Shown here: positions 16,171 through 24,276 of the stretch, one piece after another
How positions within the stretch are numbered: the stretch's first letter is position 1
How the letters are laid out: each line of letters begins with the position of its first letter
Assembly: GCA_016787895.1 (NCBI GenBank)
Contig: JAEUTN010000017.1
Span: forward strand, 45,128 to 109,127
Direction: 5' to 3'
DNA: 64,000 nt
Origin: Bacteroidia bacterium
GTDB lineage: Bacteria > Bacteroidota > Bacteroidia > B-17B0 > Aurantibacillaceae
Position numbers and translations under genes: made by a program
Notes under the pieces: generated by a model
The model's database searches: none
The model's input: the letters and a program-made list of their open reading frames with translations, nothing else
Told to the model about the DNA's origin: nothing

Positions 16171-17724
16171 TCAATTGCTTTTAATGATTTTTCTGTTTGC
16201 GAGAAGAACATGGTCCTCATCGTAAACCATTAGCGAGTAAACGCCTTCAGGGAATTCGGTTTCAATTGCAAACGTTTTTGAATTGACAGATGTTTCAAAT
16301 ACAACCTTGCCTGAAAGGTCAGCAACAACAACTTTATGCATGACGGTATTGCATTCAAGCTGAATGGATTTTTGAAAGGGATTAGGATAAAGCTGCAATT
16401 GAATGTTATCAGCTGAAAACTCGGAAAGGCCCACGCAAGGAAAAACCGTAACAGTGACCGATTTGGTGCTGGAACAGGCACCCGCGCTGGAAGTGCCGAT
16501 TACGGAATAGGTGGTAGTGCTATTTGGCGAAACAGTGATGTTGGGGGAACTGCTGCCGTTACTCCACAAATACGTGTTTGCACCGGAGGCGCTCAGGGTA
16601 AGGGATTGATTTCTGCAAATGCTGGTGTTAGGGCTGATGCTAAGGTTAGGAATAGCATATACCATCACCTGAACCGTGTTGCTGATGCTGCAATTGCCGT
16701 TACCCAAATCAATAATATTAACCGTGTAAATACCGTTGCTCAAATTATTGGCTATGGCGGTCATCTGGTTTCCCGGACTCCACAAATAACTGTAATTGCC
16801 CGAACCGGAGGAAGGAAACACCGTTGCATTGGAAGTGCCGCAAGAGGGAGTACTGGCCGCGGTACTTGTAAAATTCACAGCGGGATTCGCAATCACCGTT
16901 GTGTAACTGAATGAGGCATTAAAGGTGTTATCAAATACAGAAACGGTGTAAGTGCCCGGCACTAAATTTGTACCTACCTGTCCGGTCTGACCGGAAGGGC
17001 TCCAGGTATAGCTGTAATTTCCCGAGCCACCAGTGGCATTGGCGGTTGCCGTTGCAAGGCCGTTGCATCCAATACTTGAGCTCAGCACCGATACTGAAGG
17101 AACAAAATACGTGACAGTTAAAATAGGAATGTTCGATGGGTTTGCATTATCGGAAGAAGCAAACATAAGAGACAGGTAGTAGTTTATTTCATCCTGCATT
17201 CTGAGCATAAATCCATAATTTGAAGAAGCAAACATGTTTTGTACCATGGTGCTGACATTTAACGTATAATTCTGCGCGTTACTCAAACTTCCGGGAATGA
17301 TGATCTGGTCGCTAACTGTAATGGAAGGCTGGCTGTTCCAGGTTACGGTATTTTCGGACCAGGGAGAGGTAACACGATACAAAAAACCGGAGTTGTTTGG
17401 GCCTCCGGTGGTTGGAGATTGGCTCCAATTTAAATCGGCAAACAATTGCAAAGAAGCATTCATGATAATGGCGTTTGCAGGAATTCCGCTCATGTCAAAT
17501 TTAAACAGGGCTCTTGATACACAAAGATTTCCGAGACAGGTCCAGGTGTTGCCCCCCATGCTGGGATGAGAACCATAATTGGAATTCGGTGAACCGCCCG
17601 CTAAATACGCGTCTTCACCGGCGCCCTGGGAAAGTAGAATGGAAGTGGTAAGTTGTGCCTGCAGCTTAGGGCTTACAGCCACGGTGAAAAATGCAAGTAG
17701 CAGAGATAAAAACCGTTTTTTCAT
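16171..17724 (-). CDS. DNRLRE-domain T9SS type A secreted protein
   Basis: A 517-residue secreted protein read from the ATG at 17724, which yields the signal peptide MKKRFLSLLLAFFTV...LQA; the longer frame from 17784 does not. Residues about 25-205 form a DNRLRE domain (AGEDAYLAGG, SRALFKFDMSGIPANAIIMNASLQLF, VTWNSQPSI), a cell-surface beta-sandwich common in adhesins and enzymes. Three Ig-like repeats of the SPxGQTGQVGTNLVPGTYTV and LSASGANTYLWSNG type follow. The C-terminus (LYPNPFQKSIQLE to NRKIIKSN) is a T9SS type A sorting domain. It sits inside a polysaccharide operon, so it may bind or be displayed with that polymer; this is inference. Confidence 0.88.
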   Translation of the reverse strand: MKKRFLSLLLAFFTVAVSPKLQAQLTTSILLSQGAGEDAYLAGGSPNSNYGSHPSMGGNTWTCLGNLCVSRALFKFDMSGIPANAIIMNASLQLFADLNWSQSPTTGGPNNSGFLYRVTSPWSENTVTWNSQPSITVSDQIIIPGSLSNAQNYTLNVSTMVQNMFASSNYGFMLRMQDEINYYLSLMFASSDNANPSNIPILTVTYFVPSVSVLSSSIGCNGLATATANATGGSGNYSYTWSPSGQTGQVGTNLVPGTYTVSVFDNTFNASFSYTTVIANPAVNFTSTAASTPSCGTSNATVFPSSGSGNYSYLWSPGNQMTAIANNLSNGIYTVNIIDLGNGNCSISNTVQVMVYAIPNLSISPNTSICRNQSLTLSASGANTYLWSNGSSSPNITVSPNSTTTYSVIGTSSAGACSSTKSVTVTVFPCVGLSEFSADNIQLQLYPNPFQKSIQLECNTVMHKVVVADLSGKVVFETSVNSKTFAIETEFPEGVYSLMVYDEDHVLLANRKIIKSN

Positions 17725-17796
17725 GGGTGAAATGTTTATTTCGAAGATACATCTTTTTTTAATTTGTGCTAACAGAATTATCAAACCAGGTTCTGC

Positions 17797-18990
17797 CTAA
17801 TCCGTTCCCTGAGAGGCCATGCGGGATAAAACAAAACTGGACGGGTTCAGGTGTAAGCTCTTATCCAGATTTTTCCAAACCAGGCTTATGCCTTTGTTGA
17901 TGAAGGTAAATCCACAGTCCGATAACATATTTACTTCCTTTTGATTTTGAGGGTTGTGACGAAAGCCCCAGAAGCGAATCACTTTTGAACCTTGTATTTC
18001 TTTTACTCTCAGAATGGATAACATGAACTGTTTCAATAAGCCTGAATGAGTGTCGGGCGAAAGATACAGGTGAATGATGTAACACACCTTATTTTCAGAC
18101 AGAGAATAAGTCATTGAAATCTTTAATTGATTATCCTGATAGTAGGAAAGTGTATTATAAATTGCTTTGTAAGGGTTGTTTTGAATCCGGTAATCCAGGA
18201 AGGCGGCATCCAATACTAAACCGAAGTTGGAGTCCGAATGCAGATAGTTGGTGCCGGCTCCTGAAAGTTCGACCGGCCCTGACACCAAAGGCAATGCAGT
18301 ACCCCGAAAACCCAATTGAACCATAGCTTTGCATTTGGAAAAAAGAGCGAGGGCGTAAATACCGATGTGTTCTTTTGTGCTGCGTTTAGAAGCGAGAGAA
18401 ACAAAATACTGTGCCGCCGGTTGAAGATCTTTCACCAGAATACCCATACAGGCCTTGTATGGAATTTCAAAGCCCAGTTTTTTGAATGGTTTATCGGCGT
18501 AAGTAAAACCCCAAATCAAGGCTATATTTTGATTTTTGCAAGCCTCAAATAAAACCGCGTACATTTTTTCAAAGATCTGTTTACCCCGGTGTGATGGTGA
18601 AACCAAGGTGTCCTCAGATTTTGCGCTGAGAATTTTTTCTCCACTTCCTGTAATTAAAAAGTAAGGAATCGCGGCCTGGGTTCCCACAATCTCCCCATTG
18701 TATTCGGCCAGCACATAAATGGCTTTTCCGGCAGGGGCTGAGTTGTATTCCCAATTGAATTGTTTTTCGGACCTCTGTTTACCGTAAACAGAATTGTAAA
18801 ACGCGTTAATGGCGTTAACATCCGATTCATTTGCTGTTCTTATGTTTACTGTTGCGTCCAGGAATAATGGTTTAAAATGTCGGTTTGGTTCATACAGCTC
18901 AATTTTGATTCGTACAGGTAAGCCATAATTTTTTTGTATTCCTGAAGGTACCCCTTGTATTTGTAATTTGTAAAAAAGGTATTGTGCCAC
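17797..18990 (-). CDS. GNAT-family acetyltransferase, start uncertain
   Basis: A GNAT protein of about 350-397 residues. The first convincing family sequence is NIRTANESDVNAINAFYNSVYG, followed by VLAEYNGEIVGTQAAIPYFL and the acetyl-CoA segment LVSPSHRGKQIFEKMY (R-G-K-x-I/G). The C-terminal half may be a second, degenerate GNAT-like domain. The only ATG in frame is at 18990, which would overlap the upstream deacetylase-like gene by 145 bases and give 47 residues with no family similarity; between that gene's stop (18846-18848) and the domain there is no ATG, GTG or TTG in frame. The true start is therefore unclear. In context it may acetylate a sugar or amine during surface-polymer synthesis. 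Confidence 0.75.
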   Translation of the reverse strand: MAQYLFYKLQIQGVPSGIQKNYGLPVRIKIELYEPNRHFKPLFLDATVNIRTANESDVNAINAFYNSVYGKQRSEKQFNWEYNSAPAGKAIYVLAEYNGEIVGTQAAIPYFLITGSGEKILSAKSEDTLVSPSHRGKQIFEKMYAVLFEACKNQNIALIWGFTYADKPFKKLGFEIPYKACMGILVKDLQPAAQYFVSLASKRSTKEHIGIYALALFSKCKAMVQLGFRGTALPLVSGPVELSGAGTNYLHSDSNFGLVLDAAFLDYRIQNNPYKAIYNTLSYYQDNQLKISMTYSLSENKVCYIIHLYLSPDTHSGLLKQFMLSILRVKEIQGSKVIRFWGFRHNPQNQKEVNMLSDCGFTFINKGISLVWKNLDKSLHLNPSSFVLSRMASQGTD

Positions 18991-20087
18991 AAAATCGAAA
19001 TCAAGGCGTTTTGTTTGTTGTTTTCAAAAAAAGCGATGATCTGCTCCGCTGTTTTTTCTACCGGCACCTTGTTGTACCGTTGAAAAGTGCCGTCCATCAC
19101 AGTCAAAGGCACTTCAAGAAAACTAAACGCTTCCCCGGTTTCAAAGTTATAGGGAGAAAAAGGGAAGGAATAGGCGTTTCTGAAGCCCGATTGTTCAGCA
19201 AAACCCAAACTGGAATCTAGTTTTAAGCCCGAAGTTTCAATGGCATGATAAGCCTGAGGCAATCTGAACTTAAGATAGTGGTAGCGGTTGCCGAAAGCCG
19301 GTGTCGGGAGCAAGGTTACTTCCTCTTGTAAAGTTTGCTCTGAAATACTTTTGTGTAAGCCATTTTCAAATCCCATTTCCACCACACGCTGCAAGCTTGC
19401 TTTTATTTTTGGAGAAGAAATGGAATAATCGGCATTGGTTTGCCGTTTGTCAATCCTGCCGCGATTCACCAGCCAATAAAAGGTTGAACGGAAATCGTAT
19501 TCCGATTCCAGATCCATGATTTGATCAATGTTAAACCAGTGTGGGCGTTGAAGCACAGCATTGGCAAAGAGTTTAAAGAGTACATCAAGGCGAAGGTTTT
19601 TGATGGCCCAAAGCCCATCCTGAAGGTTGGAGCCGTAAAGCGAATCAATATCATGGCTGAGGAAAAAAGCAGCCGGTTGGGGAGATAATAAAAAATGGTC
19701 TTTTAAAAAAGGCAGGCGTTCAAAGGATTCATGAATAAGGTGTAAAACACGATTGGGAGCAAGCTGATGGCGTTTTTGATATGAAAAACTATGCTGAAAA
19801 CGACCCAGGGCATCAAAACAGCTTTCATCGGCTGTTATTTCATCCATGGAATTGATAAGATAAAAAATCTCAAGAAAAGGATGCCGTTTGAGTAAGTCCC
19901 CTGCCCTATCCGGCTTTAACTGCAATAAGGCGTTTTGCAATTGGTTTTCTGTAGCCAGGTCAAGGGTTTTGCAAATCTCCTTTACGGTGTTTTTAAAATG
20001 CGCTTTGCACTCCTCTTTTTTAAATGCAGGCCTTGGGGATAGCGCCTTGCAGTTGGTATACACTTGAAAGAAGTAGTCGGAGATCAT
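18846..20087 (-). CDS. DUF7033 / polysaccharide-deacetylase-like protein
   Basis: A 413-residue cytosolic protein. The N-terminal 130 residues fit the DUF7033-type domain that precedes deacetylase-like barrels in Bacteroidota. From about residue 140 the phrase AFFLSHDIDSLYG gives the His-Asp-x-Asp of the carbohydrate esterase 4 (NodB-like) metal site, then STFYWLVNRG, NGLHKSISEQTL (His of a later motif) and ISILWHNTFF close the barrel. It is likely to act on a sugar polymer or its precursor, but whether the metal site is complete is unclear. Its start lies 14 bases after the methyltransferase stop. A related protein is encoded at 32027-33244. Confidence 0.78.
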   Translation of the reverse strand: MISDYFFQVYTNCKALSPRPAFKKEECKAHFKNTVKEICKTLDLATENQLQNALLQLKPDRAGDLLKRHPFLEIFYLINSMDEITADESCFDALGRFQHSFSYQKRHQLAPNRVLHLIHESFERLPFLKDHFLLSPQPAAFFLSHDIDSLYGSNLQDGLWAIKNLRLDVLFKLFANAVLQRPHWFNIDQIMDLESEYDFRSTFYWLVNRGRIDKRQTNADYSISSPKIKASLQRVVEMGFENGLHKSISEQTLQEEVTLLPTPAFGNRYHYLKFRLPQAYHAIETSGLKLDSSLGFAEQSGFRNAYSFPFSPYNFETGEAFSFLEVPLTVMDGTFQRYNKVPVEKTAEQIIAFFENNKQNALISILWHNTFFTNYKYKGYLQEYKKIMAYLYESKLSCMNQTDILNHYSWTQQ

Positions 20088-20101
20088 GCCTGGTCCGGTA
20101 A

Positions 20102-20815
20102 TTATAGTTTGCTCAAGAGGTTCTCTTTTCCTAACCTGAGCTTGGTTTTTAATTGGTAAGGACCTTTTGGATGTTTTCGTCTTAACACAATGGAAACGTA
20201 ATCGGCATCGGTATACTGTAGTGCATAGGGTTGCAGTGAAACCAACTCAAAATCGCTGGGGTACACGTTGTTCAGCAAATCCTGCATGCTCAGGGACTGA
20301 TCAATGATCTGCAGTTTTTCAGGATGCTGTTGGCGCGCCCAGTTTAAACAGTTGGGTTCAGGAATATTAATTAGGATTACACTGCCGGCATGGGTGTGCT
20401 CTTTTAACACCGAAAACAAATGAGCGTGTTGTTCAACCGGAATGTGTTCCAAAACATCGGGAAGCACCACCATATCGAATTTTAAAACGTGTTTAAAATC
20501 ACTCATGTCGCTTACAAGAAATTCGGCATTGCGGAACCGTGCATTCAGCTGTTTGGCCTGGGCAATACTTTCAGAGCTGATGTCAACCCCCACAAAGCGC
20601 CCTTCACTGAGGTTACGAAGTATGAGGTGACTGACGGTACCGATACCACAACCTATTTCCAGCACGTTCATGTCCTTACTGAGACCCGCTTTTTTTATGT
20701 TTTTTAAAATGGTGCGGTGCCGTATGTTAATGCCCAGTTTTTTTTGATGTTCCTTAAAATTATTATAGAAGTCCTCCACTTGTTTTTTAGAAGCGAGGGG
20801 CGTTTCGTTTTTCAT
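20102..20815 (-). CDS. SAM-dependent class I methyltransferase
   Basis: A 237-residue soluble methyltransferase. Motif I is MNVLEIGCGIGTVSHLIL, motif II the acidic FVGVDISSESIAQAK, and motif IV the FDMVVLPDVLEHIP strand, all of the UbiE/COQ5-like Rossmann fold. It should transfer a methyl group from S-adenosylmethionine to a small molecule or sugar. A TAAATTTG box on the minus strand (20876-20883) lies about 60 bases upstream. It is the first gene of the minus-strand polysaccharide operon and is divergent from the flippase gene, with 76 bases between the two starts, so methylation of a surface glycan is a reasonable guess. Confidence 0.86.
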   Translation of the reverse strand: MKNETPLASKKQVEDFYNNFKEHQKKLGINIRHRTILKNIKKAGLSKDMNVLEIGCGIGTVSHLILRNLSEGRFVGVDISSESIAQAKQLNARFRNAEFLVSDMSDFKHVLKFDMVVLPDVLEHIPVEQHAHLFSVLKEHTHAGSVILINIPEPNCLNWARQQHPEKLQIIDQSLSMQDLLNNVYPSDFELVSLQPYALQYTDADYVSIVLRRKHPKGPYQLKTKLRLGKENLLSKL

Positions 20816-20875
20816 TTAAAAATGGGTTTTTAATAAGTTTAGCTTTTAAAGTTCCGATTATTGCAGCTTATTTGG

Positions 20876-20883
20876 CAAATTTA
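20876..20883 (-). promoter_or_regulatory. -7 promoter box TAAATTTG (minus strand)
   Basis: Perfect TAnnTTTG match on the minus strand, 60 bases upstream of the methyltransferase ATG (20815), within the intergenic gap to the divergent flippase gene. It could drive the polysaccharide operon; the AT-rich context makes chance matches possible. Confidence 0.35.
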
Positions 20884-20891
20884 GAGAATTA

Positions 20892-22355
20892 TTGGCTGTA
20901 ATGATCAGCAAATCCTTTATAAAATCCTCACTCCTGTTTACCCTCGGTGGCGCATTGCCGATGGTGGCGGGCATTTTGCTGCTTCCGTTTTACACCAATT
21001 ACCTGAGCGACGCCTTGTATACGCAGGTGCTGTTTTACATCAGCATTTCAATGCTGTTTCAGATTTTATTCTCCTTTTCGATAGAAAATTATTTTGGAAT
21101 AAAATTCACCAAACTGGCTGATCAAAAGACGGAACAAAAACGGTTTACAGGAACGGTTTCCATTTTACTCCTGCTCATAGGACTGGTGGTTCTGGGTTTG
21201 GCCTGCCTGTTTGGTCCTGCGCTTTTTTCGGCTATTTACAGAACAGAATTGGGCATGGACTTCTGGCCCTGGGGTTTTATTTCGGTGCTCACCGGTTTTT
21301 TTAATTCCTACTTTAAAGCCGCCAGTATTTGTTTGATTTATCTCAAAAAGCCGGGCACCTTTTTGCTAAGCAATGTGGTTAATTTTTTAGTGACAGTCAT
21401 CATCTCCATTGGCGGTTTATTTTTATTCCCCGATTCCATTCTGGGGCCAATGTATGGACGATTGATTTCGGGCTTTGTGATTTTTCTGATTGGCCTGGGA
21501 GTATTCAGGCAAAACAGCATTTGGGTTTTTGACAAGGAATTTCTGAAGGATTTGTTTGTGTTTTGTGTTCCCTATGTGTTTTACGTTATCTCGGGCTGGG
21601 TGCTCATGCAGGTAGACCGTTATATACTTCAGGCATACATTCCAAACACGGAGTTAAATGCATATGACCTTTTACTCAAGTGTTTTTATGGTATCGAATT
21701 TATACAAAACAGCTTGTCGGCGGTGATTTATCCCAAAGTATACGAAATCTGGGCCAAACAGGAACTGAAAGGTACAAGTCCTGAAAGTAACCGGTACTTT
21801 AATGTGCTCACGGCGCTAAACATTCTCCAGCTCATTGTTTTTTGTATTGCTATCCCCTGGGTATACCGTTTGTTCGTGAACAACCCCGCTTTTTTTCAAA
21901 GTGAAGCCTATATCGGGGTATTGGCCAGCGGCTACGCGCTCAGGAGTATTTTAAGTTTTTACCTCGCGGGCATTTTGTTCACCGGAAATGTGATGGTGTT
22001 GTTGCGAATTTTTGGGTTTTCGGCTTTACTTCAAATTTTACTCACCTGGCCTGCTTCGCATTATTTTGGTTTGAACGGAGCCATATTGGCCGGTTTAATC
22101 ACTAAAGTGGTGCAGGTACTTCTTTGCATTTGGCTGGCAGCCAAGGTGTTTCATTATAAATACAATGCTTACAAAATCCTGCTCCTGCCTTTTTCTTTTT
22201 TGCTCCTCAACAGCCTGCAGTATTATTTGCAACCGGTTTACACTACCTGGTTCTATGTTTTAGAATTGTTGGGATTTGGAATCCTGATATACGTTTTGTT
22301 CAGCAAAGAGATCAGAAAAGTATTGGGCAATTTTGGCTGGCCCGGGGGAAACTAG
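20892..22355 (+). CDS. Polysaccharide flippase (Wzx/MATE-like)
   Basis: A 487-residue inner-membrane protein with about 14 hydrophobic helices and few charged loops, of the polysaccharide biosynthesis / oligosaccharide flippase family in the MOP exporter superfamily. The N-terminus SSLLFTLGGALPMVAGILLLPFYTNYLS is the characteristic first helix pair (P-F-Y-T), and VDRYILQAYIPNTELNAYDLL at the middle is the second-half start. It should turn lipid-linked oligosaccharide units from the cytoplasmic to the periplasmic face. It is divergent from the methyltransferase and deacetylase-like genes and fits with them as the export step of a surface polysaccharide. The end overlaps the convergent downstream gene by four bases. 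Confidence 0.87.
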   Translation: MAVMISKSFIKSSLLFTLGGALPMVAGILLLPFYTNYLSDALYTQVLFYISISMLFQILFSFSIENYFGIKFTKLADQKTEQKRFTGTVSILLLLIGLVVLGLACLFGPALFSAIYRTELGMDFWPWGFISVLTGFFNSYFKAASICLIYLKKPGTFLLSNVVNFLVTVIISIGGLFLFPDSILGPMYGRLISGFVIFLIGLGVFRQNSIWVFDKEFLKDLFVFCVPYVFYVISGWVLMQVDRYILQAYIPNTELNAYDLLLKCFYGIEFIQNSLSAVIYPKVYEIWAKQELKGTSPESNRYFNVLTALNILQLIVFCIAIPWVYRLFVNNPAFFQSEAYIGVLASGYALRSILSFYLAGILFTGNVMVLLRIFGFSALLQILLTWPASHYFGLNGAILAGLITKVVQVLLCIWLAAKVFHYKYNAYKILLLPFSFLLLNSLQYYLQPVYTTWFYVLELLGFGILIYVLFSKEIRKVLGNFGWPGGN

Positions 22356-22651
22356 TTCAAAATCACGTCCGGTAAATCAACGGGAGCCGCATTGTGAAAG
22401 GCAAGTTCGTGGATTTCGAATTTTACATCGTCAATTATCGGAAATGAGTTGAGTTCTTTTAAAAGTTCGGCCTCATCCTGTACTTCAAACACGGCCCATA
22501 CGTTTTTACGTTCCATGTCGAGGGAGTAATTCAGGATTATCCTGCGGTCCATCAACCGATTAATAACCTCTCTTTGACGTGGAATGAGTTCATAGAATTC
22601 AAAGGAAAACACATCGGGAAGCTGAATATGTACCATGAACACTTCTTTCAT
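22352..22651 (-). CDS. Small muconolactone-isomerase-like protein
   Basis: A 99-residue protein of ferredoxin-like alpha/beta fold, like the muconolactone delta-isomerase/YciI-like families: MVHIQLPDVFSFEFYELIPRQ at the start and WAVFEVQDEAELLKELNSFP in the second half. A substrate is not evident, and no aromatic-degradation genes lie nearby, so the isomerase name should be taken as a fold label. The protein is probably a cytosolic dimer. A TATATTTG box on the minus strand ends six bases before its ATG. It converges with the flippase gene, overlapping its end by four bases. Confidence 0.65.
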   Translation of the reverse strand: MKEVFMVHIQLPDVFSFEFYELIPRQREVINRLMDRRIILNYSLDMERKNVWAVFEVQDEAELLKELNSFPIIDDVKFEIHELAFHNAAPVDLPDVILN

Positions 22652-22657
22652 CTCTTA

Positions 22658-22665
22658 CAAATATA
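22658..22665 (-). promoter_or_regulatory. -7 promoter box TATATTTG (minus strand)
   Basis: Perfect TAnnTTTG match on the minus strand, ending six bases before the ATG at 22651. A near-leaderless transcript is predicted for the small isomerase-like gene. Confidence 0.55.
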
Positions 22666-22700
22666 TAATTATAATTTCTTATTCCGGCAAAATTCAGGCC

Positions 22701-22723
22701 AAAAAAAAGGGGCCTGCAGCCCC
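22701..22723 (-). terminator. Rho-independent terminator after the GIN/barrel gene
   Basis: On the minus strand a GC-rich hairpin with arms GGGGC and GCCCC (22709-22713 and 22719-22723) is followed by a run of eight T, seen as A at 22701-22708 on the plus strand. It lies about 20 bases past the stop of the 22744-24207 gene and would end the sigma/anti-sigma/GIN unit. Confidence 0.75.
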
Positions 22724-22743
22724 AATTTTCTGTAAGTATACCA

Positions 22744-24207
22744 TTATCCGAATGGCACCACCCTCAGGCCTACCGCGAACGGAAACAACTCCGGCCCTTT
22801 GTTTTTCTGGAAAAACGGGGTAAGACTGTATTCCCCATAAAAGGTCCAGCGGTGGTAACCCAGGTTAACATGGGCTTTCAACATAAAAGGATTACTGTTG
22901 TAGGGGTCTTTTCGTTGAATGTCGTATTCATACGCTTCATTTTCTAAAAGTTGTCTGGTGCGCGAAAGAATCTGGTACTGCCCTATTACACCGGCGGCCA
23001 TGTGAAAACATTTGCTGGTTTTATTGCTTGAATTAAACTCAAGCAGAAGCGGCACCTGGATATACGTGTTTCTTAAACGGTTTTTCTTGTAGGTGTAAAT
23101 CCCTGAGCTATCAACAAAAGCATTGGTATAATCTGCGTCGGCATTCAGGCGTACTTTGTTCTCGAGTTCATAGGAATGATAGTCAAATCCAAAACCTGTT
23201 ACAATTAACAATTTGTGCTTAACTAAAGGAATGTGGCTTTCAAACAAATTAAACTGATAATTGAAACTTTTGGCATAATTCAGGTTCATGTAGTCGTTCG
23301 GAGCCGCAAACTCGGTGCTGAAACTTTTGTCCATAAACCCGTTCACTCCAAAGGAAAACCCGGCCCAGTGACGATAAGCGCTGAAGTAATCATTGTTGAA
23401 ATCGAAGTCAGCGTTTTTTCCGTTCTCCTCATCGTCCTTATCAATAATGATGATTTTCTTTTTGTTCCAGTTGTATACGGTTGAGTCTCCGTCGGCACCG
23501 GCCGTTTTGCTATCCTTGTCCAGGATGCGGGTAATACTCGATGAAGGACTGGCTTCGGCGCTGATGTCTTTTACATCGCCTTTGATTTTGATGGTGCTGG
23601 CGCCTCCGGCAATGGCCGTCATTTTTGAATTACAATACACTTTGGCACTTGAGGCGCCAGTGGTGGAAACTTTTACAGTATTGGCATTGAGATCATAGGC
23701 CGAAAGTGAAGAGGCTCCTGAAAGTTCAGCGTTCAGGTTTTGAGCAGTTCCCGAGAGTTTGATGTGACTGGCTCCGCTTTCAATGCTTGAAATGCTTTCA
23801 GATTCAACCGTCATCTTGATGTTCGCCGAGCCGCTGGCACTCAGACTCAGGGAATCGGTTTTTAAGGTATCCAGGGTTTTAAACGAACTTGCCCCGCCGC
23901 AATCCACGCTGTTAAGGGTTTTGTATTTGAGGTAAATTTTTACCGGTTCTGTAAACTTCCCTTTATTGGAAACGATTAATTTTCCATTTTTAAAAAGGGT
24001 TTCCACGTTTCCAATTTCCTTTTCTGATGCATACACCACCATCGAAGCTGTGTCGGATGGTGTAAAGTAAACGGAAACAGAGCCCAGTGTTTCGATTGAT
24101 TTAAATTCCTGAACCGGACGGGTTTCGTGAAACTGGGCCTTGGCCTTAAAGGCTGAAAGGAGGAAAACGAAGCTTACAAGTACTACAGAGTTAAAACGCA
24201 TAATCAA
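22744..24207 (-). CDS. GIN (DUF2807) domain fused to outer-membrane beta-barrel
   Basis: A 487-residue exported protein. A signal peptide (residues 1-24, ending FKAKA) is followed by a GIN/DUF2807 right-handed beta-helix domain to about residue 215, seen as repeated S-G-A-S/G-S-A strands: SSFKTLDTLKTDSLSLSASG, IESGASHIKLSGTA, LSGASSLSAYDL, TTGASSAKVYC. A short acidic linker then leads to a C-terminal beta-barrel (about 265-487) with alternating aromatic strands (WAGFSFGVNGFMDKSF, HRWTFYGEYSLTPFF, PFAVGLRVVPFG). The GIN domain is usually found alone in Bacteroidota, so the fusion is unusual. It lies 70 bases after the anti-sigma gene and ends at a strong terminator; it may be the target or sensor of that sigma system. 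Confidence 0.82.
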   Translation of the reverse strand: MIMRFNSVVLVSFVFLLSAFKAKAQFHETRPVQEFKSIETLGSVSVYFTPSDTASMVVYASEKEIGNVETLFKNGKLIVSNKGKFTEPVKIYLKYKTLNSVDCGGASSFKTLDTLKTDSLSLSASGSANIKMTVESESISSIESGASHIKLSGTAQNLNAELSGASSLSAYDLNANTVKVSTTGASSAKVYCNSKMTAIAGGASTIKIKGDVKDISAEASPSSSITRILDKDSKTAGADGDSTVYNWNKKKIIIIDKDDEENGKNADFDFNNDYFSAYRHWAGFSFGVNGFMDKSFSTEFAAPNDYMNLNYAKSFNYQFNLFESHIPLVKHKLLIVTGFGFDYHSYELENKVRLNADADYTNAFVDSSGIYTYKKNRLRNTYIQVPLLLEFNSSNKTSKCFHMAAGVIGQYQILSRTRQLLENEAYEYDIQRKDPYNSNPFMLKAHVNLGYHRWTFYGEYSLTPFFQKNKGPELFPFAVGLRVVPFG

Positions 24208-24276
24208 TTAGTTTAAAATGTTAGTGATTTAATTTTGGGAGTAAGACGAACTGAGGAAACAAAAGTTACAGGAGAT

